From positions 62,001-126,000 of the forward strand of contig NZ_JATACI010000003.1 in the NCBI RefSeq assembly GCF_037892195.1: a stretch of 64,000 nt of DNA. Direction: 5' to 3'. Below are positions 8,767 through 17,375 of the stretch, piece by piece (position 1 is the stretch's first letter; each line of letters starts with the position of its first letter). The translations under genes were made by a program, and so were the position numbers. This stretch comes from Yoonia sp. GPGPB17. Its GTDB lineage: Bacteria; Pseudomonadota; Alphaproteobacteria; Rhodobacterales; Rhodobacteraceae. Below the pieces are notes generated by a model, which did not search any database, was not told the DNA's origin, and was given only the letters and a program-made list of their open reading frames with translations.

Positions 8767-9990
8767 ATGACTTACGATATTGCGACCATTCGCGCCGATT
8801 TTCCGATCTTGTCTCGGCAGGTAAATGACAAGCCATTGGTCTACCTCGATAATGGCGCATCTGCGCAAAAGCCACAGGTGGTAATTGATGCCATGACCCG
8901 TGGCTATGCAGAGGATTATGCCAATGTGCATCGTGGCCTGCATTATCTGAGCAACCTGACTACGGAGAAATATGAGGCAGTACGCGGAACAGTTGCCCGG
9001 TTCCTGAATGCCGGATCGGATGACGAGGTTATCCTCAATTCTGGAACGACCGAAGGCATCAACATGATCGCCTATGGCTGGGCCATGCCGCGCATGCAGG
9101 CGGGAGATGAGATCATCCTGTCCATCATGGAGCATCACGCCAACATTGTTCCTTGGCATTTCCTGCGCGAACGTCAGGGTGTGGTGATCAAATGGGTGGA
9201 TGTAGATGCAAATGGCGATCTGGATCCGCAAAGTGTGATTGATGCGATTGGTCCTAGGACGAAACTCGTGGCTATTACGCATATGTCTAACGTGCTGGGT
9301 AGCATCGTGGACGTAAAGGCGATTACCGCAGGCGCTCACGCCAAAGGCTTACCAGTGCTGGTGGACGGATCGCAGGCAGCCGTTCATATGCCGGTCGATG
9401 TTCAAGACATCGGATGCGACTTTTATGCAGTGACTGGGCACAAACTGTATGGTCCGTCTGGGTCAGGCGCTATTTACGTCCGTCAGGACCGATTGGACGA
9501 GATGCGCCCATTCCTGGGCGGTGGTGACATGATCCGCGATGTTGGCCGGGACTTGGTCACCTATAACGATGGACCTATGAAATTTGAGGCAGGCACGCCA
9601 GGTATTGTTCAGACCATTGGCCTCGGCGTTGCAATCGACTACATGACTGGTCTTGGAATGGACAACATTGCTGCGCATGAAAGGAGCCTTCGCGATTACG
9701 CCCGTGCCCGTCTGGACGGGCTCAACTGGCTGAATGTTCAGGGCAATTCCACAACCAAAGGAGCAATTTTCTCATTCACGTTGGACGGTGCGGCGCATCC
9801 CCATGATATATCGACTGTGCTTGATAAAAAGGGGATCGCCGTGCGCGCAGGTGCGCATTGCGCGATGCCGCTGATGGAGCACATCGGATTAACATCGACT
9901 TGCAGGGCATCCTTTGGTCTGTACAACACAAAAAATGAGGTAGATGTGTTGATGGATGCTTTGGAGCTTTGCCACGACCTGTTTGGATAA
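8767..9990 (+). CDS. sufS: Cysteine desulfurase, SufS/CsdA type
   Basis: A 407-residue PLP enzyme of full SufS length. Visible motifs: LDNGASAQKP at the N-terminus, NSGTTEGIN, MEHHANIVPW, the DGSQAAVH aspartate region, the PLP-binding Lys in TGHKLYGPSG (about residue 226) and the active-site Cys loop STCRASFGLYN (about residue 378). SufS moves sulfur from cysteine to SufE/SufU for Fe-S cluster assembly. AAAGGA precedes the ATG by a few bases. No sufBCDE genes surround it, so it is either detached from the suf operon or a second copy. Confidence 0.92.
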   Translation: MTYDIATIRADFPILSRQVNDKPLVYLDNGASAQKPQVVIDAMTRGYAEDYANVHRGLHYLSNLTTEKYEAVRGTVARFLNAGSDDEVILNSGTTEGINMIAYGWAMPRMQAGDEIILSIMEHHANIVPWHFLRERQGVVIKWVDVDANGDLDPQSVIDAIGPRTKLVAITHMSNVLGSIVDVKAITAGAHAKGLPVLVDGSQAAVHMPVDVQDIGCDFYAVTGHKLYGPSGSGAIYVRQDRLDEMRPFLGGGDMIRDVGRDLVTYNDGPMKFEAGTPGIVQTIGLGVAIDYMTGLGMDNIAAHERSLRDYARARLDGLNWLNVQGNSTTKGAIFSFTLDGAAHPHDISTVLDKKGIAVRAGAHCAMPLMEHIGLTSTCRASFGLYNTKNEVDVLMDALELCHDLFG

Positions 9991-10237
9991 CTCGCTGGTT
10001 GAACGCGCATTCATACATCCTATTTTTAGTTTGCAGATGTTATTTGTAAGTTGATCCCGCGTCCGACAATGCAGTTTTTTCTGGAGCGCCGATAGAATAA
10101 TGGGCGACATGTTTAAGGCATCAAATGCGCAAAACCAACTGTCCGTCGTCATGGTTTTTGGAACCAAGAGCGGCCTCAACTAAGAGAGAGTTTGGCTCAT
10201 CTGGTTGGTTTGATTATGCGGCGTGTTTGCAGTGATG

Positions 10238-10360
10238 CTAGCGCCGCCCTTCGAGCGGCTTTCGTTTGATCCTTTCTCGTTGTTGGAGAATGGCTTTGTC
10301 CCGGCCAAGGTAGACGTCGGCGAATGGCCGGTTTCTTTGCTGTATGGCGGCGCAAATGTT
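10238..10360 (-). pseudogene. Remnant of an IS3-family transposase C-terminus
   Basis: The minus strand reads FADVYLGRDKAILQQRERIK followed by RK(P/T)LE-type residues, which matches the very end of IS3-group OrfB transposases ('TPADVYFGR...ILxxRxxIKRKTxExRR'). Just upstream the matching text (PHKLKHLRRHTAKKPA) sits in a different frame, so the fragment is frameshifted as well as truncated. The rest of 9991-10604 has no recognisable gene; the frame open to 10582 looks like unrelated filler. Confidence 0.55.
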
Positions 10361-10604
10361 TGAGCTTATGCGGCGAGTTTCATGCTGCAAGTGCGCGCAA
10401 CGAGAAATTGTCACTTCTGCCAAGGGCTCTTTTGGTACCTCCGCAGCGTGCAGTCTGAATGTCCGGAAAGACCAATCGAGAGCTGAACGGTAAGTATTGG
10501 GATCGTCGTTACCCGAGTGCGGGCCGTGCAGGCCCCAAAAATCACTACTCGTCATTATTCTGGATCGCTGCGGCGCGCTCATTGACCGATCGCAAGCTTT
10601 CGCA

Positions 10605-11132
10605 TCACCCTAACATCTTCATCTCACGATAAATCAACGGCACGGTTTGCGGGATCGCTTCCGCTGCTGCCTCCAGCGTCTGATCAATATCTTCTTGTGC
10701 GATGCCAAAGAGCGAATTGCCGCTGTCGTCAAACATGTGGACAAGGATCGGCATGAGAAGCTTTGCACCGGTCGTCGATTGCGCAAACTTGTCCCAGCGT
10801 ACTGTGTTGAGCTTGACGGCCTCCATGAAGCCTTCGCACCAGTCCATGGCGATGGCATGGCCCTCAGGTGCTTGCCAGAAGACAGGTTCCAGCAGTCCCG
10901 GTTCTGCGGACAAGGATGCGGTGATGTCATTCAGCCGTTTCCGGGTCAGTTGCATGATCCGCGGCGGAACACGCGCGCCCGCGCCAAAAGCCACATCTGC
11001 CCAATTCGCCACCGGCACGGGCGTGCAGGCAATGCCCGTCAGAAACCCGTCCAGATCGGATAGCATCAGGCAGTCCGGCGGACTGCCCTCTGATTGCAGA
11101 TACGCGTCGAGTTCCTGAAACAGATCCGGCAT
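10605..11132 (-). CDS. UPF0149 (YgfB/YecA-type) family protein
   Basis: A 175-residue protein from ATG 11132, chosen for GAGG just upstream; the frame is open to 11180. It shows the family's features: LSDLDGFLTGIACTP near the N-terminus, WCEGFMEAV in the middle and a late FDDSGNSLFG segment. The SEC-C zinc-binding tail found in some relatives is absent. The family is widespread and its function unknown. It stands alone, convergent with nothing obvious. Confidence 0.85.
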   Translation of the reverse strand: MPDLFQELDAYLQSEGSPPDCLMLSDLDGFLTGIACTPVPVANWADVAFGAGARVPPRIMQLTRKRLNDITASLSAEPGLLEPVFWQAPEGHAIAMDWCEGFMEAVKLNTVRWDKFAQSTTGAKLLMPILVHMFDDSGNSLFGIAQEDIDQTLEAAAEAIPQTVPLIYREMKMLG

Positions 11133-11297
11133 GGTGGGCCTCATATGCAGGGACAACATCCAACTATCAGCATAGACCATTTTGTAAACGGTCAGATGCG
11201 GCGGTCCTTTGTCGCCAAGAACCCTTGGTCAGGGTTTCCACAGGCCTCATAGATCAGACGATCCTCATCCTTTTTGTGACCCGCAAAAACTAGGCAT

Positions 11298-11642
11298 TCA
11301 GATCGCGAGATCATCCGGTGACTTGCCTGCTTCCATCGCGGCCATGAACCAAGCGGGTCGCCGCCCTTTGCCGGTCCATGTCTGGGTCTTGTCGTCCGGA
11401 TTGGCGTATTTGGGGCTACCGGGTTTCTTCGGCTTCTTCGCCATAATTTTCTTCGGCCTTTCCTTTGGGCGACTACCCGGCGCAATCTCTGCGAGCGAAA
11501 ACTCATGTGCCTTGGCCGCTTTCTCTGCCGCCGCTAAGGCTTCTTTCATTTCTGTCTTGGAGACGCGCGTGAGCGCTTTGTCGATATCTGCGCTGAGCTT
11601 CTCGAGCTGCTTGCGCGTCATGGATTTGAGGTCAGGTTTCAT
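11298..11642 (-). CDS. H-NS/HvrA-type histone-like nucleoid protein
   Basis: A 114-residue protein from ATG 11642 with AAGGGA upstream. Residues 1-50 form a helical oligomerisation part (SMTRKQLEKLSADIDKALTR), followed by a Lys/Pro-rich linker and the C-terminal DNA-binding motif PKYANPDDKTQTWTGKGRRP, the usual H-NS signature (YxxPxxxxxTWxGRGRxP). Such proteins bind AT-rich, often foreign DNA and repress it; HvrA also regulates photosynthesis genes in Rhodobacter. Its place just before the mobile region suggests a role as a local silencer, which is inference. Confidence 0.9.
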   Translation of the reverse strand: MKPDLKSMTRKQLEKLSADIDKALTRVSKTEMKEALAAAEKAAKAHEFSLAEIAPGSRPKERPKKIMAKKPKKPGSPKYANPDDKTQTWTGKGRRPAWFMAAMEAGKSPDDLAI

Positions 11643-11846
11643 ATTGGTGTCCCTTGTGATTGCTAGCCGCACTACATCACATGCGCAAATCAGAGTGAAC
11701 CACAAGAAGCGCGTACCGCGTGAACGCACTGCGGAGCACATCTGCCGCCTTTTTGGGACTGATGCATCAAGCGCCCAAGAGCCAGCTTCATAATCTGTAG
11801 GCTGAAAAAGTTGATAGATGACGGCGGTACCGGCTAATCATACTCT

Positions 11847-12035
11847 ATGTTCGGATGGATCATCGTCTTTTTCACGGGTGCCGCTTTCTTCTTTTTGCGG
11901 AAGTTCCCACGGTCCCAGCTGCATACGCGACTGGGGTTTGGGAGTGTATTCATTGCAGGTTATCTCGGCGGAACGGAGATGTGGCTCGCAATATTCATCA
12001 AGGTGATCACGGATATGACCAGCCTTCTTTCATAA
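11847..12035 (+). CDS. Possible small membrane protein
   Basis: A 62-residue frame with two likely membrane segments (WIIVFFTGAAFFFL and VFIAGYLGG...WLAIFIKVI) joined by a basic loop. The composition looks like a protein, but there is no good ribosome binding site before the ATG and no family is recognised. It precedes the plasmid-like genes on the same strand. Confidence 0.35.
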   Translation: MFGWIIVFFTGAAFFFLRKFPRSQLHTRLGFGSVFIAGYLGGTEMWLAIFIKVITDMTSLLS

Positions 12036-12098
12036 TAACAAAACCATGATATCATAATACGAAGATCATTTGTGCACAGTGCTTTGGGGAGCCAAGAT

Positions 12099-12332
12099 AT
12101 GCCAAAAGAACTTGTTGTCGTGCCAGGCGCAGTTGCCAAGAGAACCATCACAACGGATGACGGTAATGAATTTCCCATTTACGCGCCAATTGAACATCTT
12201 GGCCCGGTTGCAGTAACCCTGTGGCCGAAAGAATGGGTCAATGTTCGTACACATTCCAGCGGTGTTCATCTCTGCGCACAGGAAGAGGCTCCCGAAAGCG
12301 ACGGTGATTGGGAATCTGTCGTTTTTGGTTAG
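12099..12332 (+). CDS. Small hypothetical protein
   Basis: A 77-residue soluble protein from ATG 12099, chosen because GGGGAG lies 8 bases upstream; the frame is open to 12072. It begins MPKELVVVPGAVAKRTITTDDG and ends in an acidic stretch (QEEAPESDGDWE). The pattern of strands with turns suggests a small beta-rich fold. No family recognised. Confidence 0.5.
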   Translation: MPKELVVVPGAVAKRTITTDDGNEFPIYAPIEHLGPVAVTLWPKEWVNVRTHSSGVHLCAQEEAPESDGDWESVVFG

Positions 12333-12479
12333 GGCAGAATGCCGTCGCTGGTATGGTGTCTAGGGCTACGGTAGCACAGGAAAGGTGAAAGGCGGCTTCG
12401 CCGAGGGCGATCCCACAGGATCGGAAAAGAGATCCAGCACATGTGCGTGGGTCACAACCTCAAATCAAAGGAAGCCAAA

Positions 12480-13166
12480 ATGATCACCGGAACACTGAAA
12501 CCAATCGCAAAATCACCAAACTTCAAGCTGAGCATCGCAACATTGCTCTTCGACATCGCTGACCTGCGGGTCATCCCCAACGCATACAAGAATGCCGACA
12601 ACCACCCTGATTATCACATCGAGGCACGGACACCCCGCGGCAATGCCCTGCGTGTCGGTTCGATGTGGAAAGCCGTGGGCGTCAACTCGGGCAACGATTA
12701 CTACGCCATCACCGTCACGGACCGCAACGGCAAGACATGGCGTATGAACGCTGTGCGCAACGACACAACGCCCAAAGGCGAATTCACAGTCGTTCCATTG
12801 GCTGGCGGCGAAACGACACCAATCATGGTTGGTGGCAACCTCGAGCTGACCGACGATGGCGCATTGGCAGGCATTATCGAAAGCTACGATTTCTCCATGA
12901 ATGTCGTGCTGATCCCTGTCGAAGACAAGCAGGATGAAAAGCACCCCGACTTCCGCATGGAAGTGACATCTCCATCCGGTCATGTCATCCGCATCGGCTC
13001 GGCATGGAAGGCGGTATCCGACCGTGGCAACGATTATTTCTCGCTGTCCTTCTACGCACCCACAGGGTCACAGCACCGCGCAAACGCCGTTCAGGGCGAG
13101 GGCGCAGCAGCGGGGATGTTCAACATCATCAAATTGGCAGAGCAGCCAATGCAAGACGCGGCCTAA
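12480..13166 (+). CDS. Tandem DUF736 protein
   Basis: 228 residues from ATG 12480 with AAGGAAG upstream. It has two copies of the DUF736 domain, about residues 3-105 and 112-222: each has a start like GxLxxxxxSxxF/Y, the HPDY/HPDF-(H/R)(I/M)E segment, an IGSAWKAVS or VGSMWKAVG element and a NDYxxL/I strand. Most DUF736 proteins are about 100 residues with a single domain. They are abundant on alphaproteobacterial plasmids and of unknown function. It is the first of a row of small plus-strand plasmid genes, followed by a hairpin. Confidence 0.85.
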   Translation: MITGTLKPIAKSPNFKLSIATLLFDIADLRVIPNAYKNADNHPDYHIEARTPRGNALRVGSMWKAVGVNSGNDYYAITVTDRNGKTWRMNAVRNDTTPKGEFTVVPLAGGETTPIMVGGNLELTDDGALAGIIESYDFSMNVVLIPVEDKQDEKHPDFRMEVTSPSGHVIRIGSAWKAVSDRGNDYFSLSFYAPTGSQHRANAVQGEGAAAGMFNIIKLAEQPMQDAA

Positions 13167-13181
13167 GCGTCGCTTAACACC

Positions 13182-13211
13182 GGGGTCCAGTTCCCTCCCT
13201 GTTAGGACCCC
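13182..13211 (+). terminator. Hairpin after the DUF736 gene
   Basis: GGGGTCC at 13182-13188 pairs perfectly with GGACCCC at 13205-13211 over a 16-base loop, right after the DUF736 stop. No T-run follows, so it could be a Rho-dependent stop, an RNA-stability hairpin or a single-stranded-DNA structure. Confidence 0.45.
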
Positions 13212-13286
13212 GAACCGAGGGCGTCATGCGAGAGCATGGCGCCCTTTTCCATTGGCACATCCATCACGACACCAAAGGAGACCCCA

Positions 13287-13610
13287 ATGGGACATATCCC
13301 CGAACCACGCACATGTTTCAGTTTCATCAGTGATCCCAGCCACGGTTGGCTTTTGGTCACGCCCGGCGAATTGCGCGCTGTCGGTATCAGCGAAGAGGAC
13401 ATCACGCCCTATTCCTATCGTGACATCACGGGCGAAACGATCGCGCTGGAAGAAGATTGCGATGCCCACACATTTCTGCGTGCCTGGGAAGCGAAGATCG
13501 GAAAACCGGCCGAGATCGAAGACGCTGCTGAAGGCCTCAAGCATATCCGGAACTGGCCGCGTTTTGGAACGAAAGCGTGTGATGCAGTTGGGCAGGGGGC
13601 AGGCTCATGA
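13287..13610 (+). CDS. Hypothetical plasmid protein
   Basis: A 107-residue acidic protein from ATG 13287, preceded by AAGGAG. It contains SHGWLLVTPGELRAVGISEEDI and a DAHTFLRAWE helix. I do not recognise the family. Its stop overlaps the start of the DUF3768 gene (ATGA), so the two are coupled in translation. It lies among genes typical of conjugative leading regions. Confidence 0.65.
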   Translation: MGHIPEPRTCFSFISDPSHGWLLVTPGELRAVGISEEDITPYSYRDITGETIALEEDCDAHTFLRAWEAKIGKPAEIEDAAEGLKHIRNWPRFGTKACDAVGQGAGS

Positions 13611-13974
13611 CCGATGCCCCCAAATTGACCACGGTGAGATTGCCCGCCAGAACGATGAATTCCGCCGCAGCTATGGCCAATCACGCCGCATCCGTGGCCG
13701 CATTATGATGACGCCGGGCATCGCGGATTTTGATGCGATCACAATGCAGCGTATCCAGTCCGAGATCGTGCTGTTCGACAATTTCTCAGCAGACAATGAC
13801 CCATACGCCGAACATGATTTTGGTGCATTCACCATCAAAGTGGACGGCGAAGATACCATTATTTGGTTCAAGATTGATCTTTACGACCGGCAATATGCGG
13901 CGGGTTCCGAGAAGCCAGATGATCCAGCGCAAACGCGGCGGGTCATGACGATCCTGCTGCCCTCCGAATACTGA
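13607..13974 (+). pseudogene. DUF3768 family gene, frameshifted at a C-run
   Basis: The ATG at 13607 overlaps the upstream stop (ATGA) and gives MTDAP, but after the five C residues at 13617-13621 the DUF3768 text continues in another frame: RQNDEFRRSYG, then MMTPGIADFD, FDNFSADNDPYAEHDFGAF, FKIDLYDRQYAAGSE and VMTILLPSEY. One extra C would restore a 122-residue protein with the family's usual length and all its motifs. DUF3768 is a plasmid family of unknown function. The lesion may be real, a sequencing error in a homopolymer, or a site of ribosomal slippage. Confidence 0.75.
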
Positions 13975-14056
13975 TCAACGCCCTCACAAACAGCAACATG
14001 CGCGCGCCGCCTGCCGAAAACAGCGGGGCGCGTTTTCATTTCAAAGGAGACGACCA

Positions 14057-14512
14057 ATGCATGAAGAGATCACAGCGACGGTACAGTTGATTTACAGCTG
14101 CCCTGCGGAGAAATCACTCTCGGCGCAGTCCGATCTTATCCACGATGATGTCGCCCGGCTGTTGGATGCGGACAGTACGACGGATGTGGCACTACAAGGG
14201 CTGACCATCCAACACGTCCAATCGGAAGCGATGACATATGGGAATGTGGAGCCGAGGTCCGATACCCGATGGCAATGTGACCAGATGAACGAGCTTTTGG
14301 CGCGCGCATACCCAGACGCCGAATGCACCGCAGACGCACTCATGTTTGCCCTCTGCGACCTGCGCCACTTGGCAGATCAGGAAAATCTGGCGTTCGGACT
14401 TTGGGACAACAGCGCCTACCGCATCTACGCCGCAGAGAGGGACGACGCAGCCCACGAAAAGAGAAAGACGGCTTCAGATGGTTCAGAAACGGATCAAGGA
14501 GAAAGATTATGA
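14057..14512 (+). CDS. Hypothetical plasmid protein
   Basis: 151 residues with AAAGGAGACGACC before the ATG. The body (residues 5-130) is mixed alpha/beta with CDQMNELLARAYPDAECTADAL and FALCDLRHLADQE; the last 20 residues are polar and basic/acidic and overlap the ribosome binding site of the next gene, so they may be poorly conserved. No family recognised. The stop overlaps the next start by ATGA. Confidence 0.6.
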   Translation: MHEEITATVQLIYSCPAEKSLSAQSDLIHDDVARLLDADSTTDVALQGLTIQHVQSEAMTYGNVEPRSDTRWQCDQMNELLARAYPDAECTADALMFALCDLRHLADQENLAFGLWDNSAYRIYAAERDDAAHEKRKTASDGSETDQGERL

Positions 14513-14895
14513 GCATCTGGATTGTCATTACCGACGACAGCAACGGGATCAGAGCACGCCCATTCACCACGGAAGCAGGAGCCGATGCCGCCGCACTGGC
14601 ATGGTGTGCCGAAGATTGGAGCGGACCCGCGCCATGCCCAGACAGTTGGCGTGACGCCTATAAAGCGCTTGGGGATTTCGACGACGCCATCTGGATCGAA
14701 AAACACGCAATCGACGCCACAAACGCGCTTGCTGACCTGACAAAATCCGCAAAAGCCCAACTGGCCGACCTTTTGCACCAAGTCTACCAGATGCAAGGCA
14801 TCTTCAACGATGAAGATGGCAGCATTCAGCGCGCGGTTGATGCTGCTGAAGCCTGGCCTGCATTGCCCGAAGTAGAGGAGAGTGCCGATGCCTGA
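14509..14895 (+). CDS. Hypothetical plasmid protein
   Basis: 128 residues from ATG 14509, preceded by AAGGAG and coupled to the upstream gene by ATGA. The N-terminus (IWIVITDDSNGIRARPFTT) looks like a small sandwich fold; the rest is helical and acidic (AIDATNALADLTKSAKAQLA). No family recognised. It overlaps the next gene by eight bases. Confidence 0.6.
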   Translation: MSIWIVITDDSNGIRARPFTTEAGADAAALAWCAEDWSGPAPCPDSWRDAYKALGDFDDAIWIEKHAIDATNALADLTKSAKAQLADLLHQVYQMQGIFNDEDGSIQRAVDAAEAWPALPEVEESADA

Positions 14896-15532
14896 GGTCA
14901 TTGAAACCATCGTGTACACCTTTGACGAACTCTCACGCGCCGCCCGGGAAGCGGCCAGAGACTGGTATCGCCAGCTTGGCGCTCATCACGGATGGTGGCA
15001 GTCGGTCTATGAGGATTTCACAATGATCTGCAACTGTCTGGGCATCGCGCCTAAGACGCGCTCTGTGAATCTGCATGGCGGGGGAACGATGACCGAACCT
15101 TGCATTTGGTTTTCTGGTTTTTGCAATCTGGGCGATGGTGCATGTTTTGAAGGTACATGGCGTTACCGTCGCGGTGGTAATCTCGCAATCCGTGCCCATG
15201 CGCCGCAAGATGAAGCGCTTCATGAAATTGCCGATCGGCTGCAAGAGGTGCAACAGCGCAATTTCTATCAGCTTGTCGCCGATATCGGCCATGAAGGGCG
15301 GTATTGCCATGAATACGCAATGGTCATCACCGCAGAACGCGACAACACGCATTCTCAACCACCCACTGACGACGCAGAAGACGCGGTAACGTTCGCGATG
15401 CGCGACCTCGCCCGATGGCTCTACCAGCAGCTCCAAGCCGAATATGAGCACATCACGTCAGACACCGAGATCGCGGCCGCCATCATCGCCAATGAATACA
15501 CGTTCGCCGTGAGCGGCCGCCGCTTCGGCTGA
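14888..15532 (+). CDS. Plasmid/phage-type protein of unknown function
   Basis: About 214 residues from ATG 14888 with GAGGAG upstream. It reads ETIVYTFDELSRAAREAARD, then WYRQLG and a Trp-rich part (HGWWQSVYEDF), FSGFCNLGDGACFEG and HEYAMVITAE. Proteins with this start are common in phages and plasmids, sometimes labelled 'antitoxin of toxin-antitoxin stability system', but I see no DNA-binding motif and no toxin partner. It ends this run of coupled genes and is followed by a hairpin. Confidence 0.6.
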   Translation: MPEVIETIVYTFDELSRAAREAARDWYRQLGAHHGWWQSVYEDFTMICNCLGIAPKTRSVNLHGGGTMTEPCIWFSGFCNLGDGACFEGTWRYRRGGNLAIRAHAPQDEALHEIADRLQEVQQRNFYQLVADIGHEGRYCHEYAMVITAERDNTHSQPPTDDAEDAVTFAMRDLARWLYQQLQAEYEHITSDTEIAAAIIANEYTFAVSGRRFG

Positions 15533-15561
15533 CACCCATCACAATCAATCCCGACCGCCGC

Positions 15562-15587
15562 AGGCGTCGCGCATCAGCGTGACGCCT
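15562..15587 (+). terminator. Hairpin between gene clusters
   Basis: AGGCGTC (15562-15568) pairs perfectly with GACGCCT (15581-15587) across 12 bases and is followed by CTTTTG, fitting a weak intrinsic terminator just downstream of the preceding gene and before ardC. Confidence 0.5.
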
Positions 15588-16077
15588 CTTTTGTCTCACC
15601 ACATCGAAAGGAAAGATCATGAAGATCGACATCAAGGCTCATGTCACCGCCACAATCATCGCCCAGATCGAAGAGGGCACCCCGCCGTGGCGCAAGCCGT
15701 GGACAGGGGACACACCAGGGATTCCATTCCCGCGTCGGCACAACGGCGAGCAGTATCGCGGGATCAACATCCTGATGCTCTGGGCCACGGCCAGCATCCG
15801 AGGGTTTCAGTCATCCCGCTGGATGACCTTCCGCCAGGCGCTTGAACTGGGCGGCTGCGTCCGGAAAGGCGAGAAGGCGACACGCTCGGTTTACTACGGC
15901 ACATATGAGCGTGACGCCGAAAACGCAGAGACCGGAGAAACCGAAACCCGGCAAAGCCGTTTCGCGAAGGTCAACAACGTCTTCAATGCTGATGGGGTGG
16001 ATGCTCCCTCCCACAACGGCATCGCAATGTGCCAAACTGGACTTGATTGAAGCCAGTGAAATTGGAAAGGAGCACCC

Positions 16078-17106
16078 ATGAAGGACGTTAGCATTTTGGC
16101 CATTGATCTCGCAAAGCACAGTTTTCAGGTTTGCGGAACCACCGCAGACGGCGAGATTCTGTTCAATCGGAAATATTCCCGCGCCAAGTTCGAGCAGTTT
16201 CTGACATCTCATCCGGCCTGCTTGGTCGCAATGGAGGCCTGTGCGACGAGCCACCACTGGGGCCGAACGGCTCGTGAGGCGGGCCACGAAGTGAAATTGA
16301 TCCCGCCGGTCTACGTGAAGCCGTTTGTAAGGCGCGGAAAGAACGATGCAAACGACGCAGCGGCTATTGCCACGGCGGTCCGGCAGCCCGACATGCGCTT
16401 CGTGGCCGTGAAGAGCCAGGAACAACAGGCTCAGGCCATTCTCTTTCGCACGCACCAGTCGTTCACGCGTGCGCGGGCTCGGATGATGACCACGCTGCGC
16501 GGTCAACTCGCAGAGCACGGCGTCATCGTGCCAAAGGGCCATGCAGCGCTTCTCGCCTTCGAGGAAGAGCTTGAAAGAAGCCCCGAGCGTGTCCCGGATC
16601 TGGTGCTCGAGGCGGTCCGATTGTTCTATCATCAAATCCAGCAGCTCGGTCAGTCCATCAAGACGTTGGAGCGGCAGATGACCGAAATTGCCAAGAAGGA
16701 CGAAGTTGCCCGTCGCATCCAGACCATGCCCGGTGTCGGGCCGATCAATGCAGCTGCGTTCCTGGCCTTCACGCCACCGATGGAGTCCTTCAAACGCGGC
16801 CGCGACTTTGCTGCGTGGCTTGGGTTGGTCCCGAAGCAGCTCTCGACAGGCGGGAAGACCCGACTGGGTCGGGTGAACAAGATGGGACAGTCGGACATGA
16901 GGCGGCTTCTTGTGAACGGCGCGACCGTCTGTATGCGATGGGCCGCAGCCAAAGGTGTTGATCCTGAAAGCTGGCTTGGCCGCCTGATGGCGAGAAAACC
17001 GTGGAAGGTCGCGGCGATCGCGCTGGCCAACAAGATGGCTCGGGCACTTTGGGCCATGGTCACAAAGAAAGAGGAATACGCTGGCGGCTTGGTCACCTAT
17101 GCCTGA
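16078..17106 (+). CDS. IS1111-type transposase (IS110 family, DEDD)
   Basis: 342 residues. The N-terminal DEDD nuclease domain begins LAIDLAKHSFQV and has VAMEACATSHHW and GRKNDANDA-like text (RRGKNDANDAAAIA). The C-terminal Tnp_20 domain shows MPGVGPINAAAFLAF, FAAWLGLVPKQ and STGGKTRLGRVNKMG, with the conserved Ser near that segment. These enzymes recombine DNA through an RNA-guided complex. AAAGGAG precedes the ATG. The frame is intact, so the element may be active. Confidence 0.93.
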   Translation: MKDVSILAIDLAKHSFQVCGTTADGEILFNRKYSRAKFEQFLTSHPACLVAMEACATSHHWGRTAREAGHEVKLIPPVYVKPFVRRGKNDANDAAAIATAVRQPDMRFVAVKSQEQQAQAILFRTHQSFTRARARMMTTLRGQLAEHGVIVPKGHAALLAFEEELERSPERVPDLVLEAVRLFYHQIQQLGQSIKTLERQMTEIAKKDEVARRIQTMPGVGPINAAAFLAFTPPMESFKRGRDFAAWLGLVPKQLSTGGKTRLGRVNKMGQSDMRRLLVNGATVCMRWAAAKGVDPESWLGRLMARKPWKVAAIALANKMARALWAMVTKKEEYAGGLVTYA

Positions 17107-17375
17107 CAAAGCCACCTGGTCGAGTTTGCCGAGGGCGTAACGCCTGAGGTGAAAGCAAGTAGTTCTGAGAGGATTATGGGCTAACTGATCATACGTTCAG
17201 CTTCGGGAAAACCATACTCTGGTCCAGGATCTTCGAGTCCGGAACGCTGATTTTGGAACCGAAGCCTCGAACACCATAACGGCCCGTGGCGGAAGGTGTC
17301 ACATTGAGAGGCCTGACACACGAGCGATACCGATCACGATGTCAAAAATCCGAAACAGAGCAGACTTGCAAAACC
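17107..17375 (+). ncRNA. Candidate seekRNA/bridge RNA region of the IS1111-type element
   Basis: In IS1111 elements the guide RNA is encoded in the non-coding part downstream of the transposase gene, which is this stretch. It has no reading frame and contains several short complementary segments. CTGATCA at 17185-17191 equals the sequence spanning the rejoined target (GCTGAT/CAGATC), and GCTGAT recurs at about 17246, as expected if parts of the RNA match target flanks. Such short matches can be chance. The exact RNA limits cannot be read by eye. Confidence 0.4.

Noticed and set aside
8698..9339. 213-codon minus-strand frame opposite sufS
   Set aside because: Shadow of a well-recognised enzyme.
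10647..11118. Plus-strand frames opposite the UPF0149 gene
   Set aside because: Two overlapping frames of shadow composition; the minus strand is recognised.
12982..13606. Upstream part of a 330-codon plus-strand frame ending in the DUF3768 text
   Set aside because: Only the last 120 codons match a family; the earlier part overlaps the DUF736 gene and the 13287 gene and looks like shadow sequence.
15811..17115. 434-codon minus-strand frame opposite the IS1111 transposase
   Set aside because: Composition is rich in Arg, His and Cys as in antisense shadows, and it crosses the IS edge; the plus strand carries a clear transposase.
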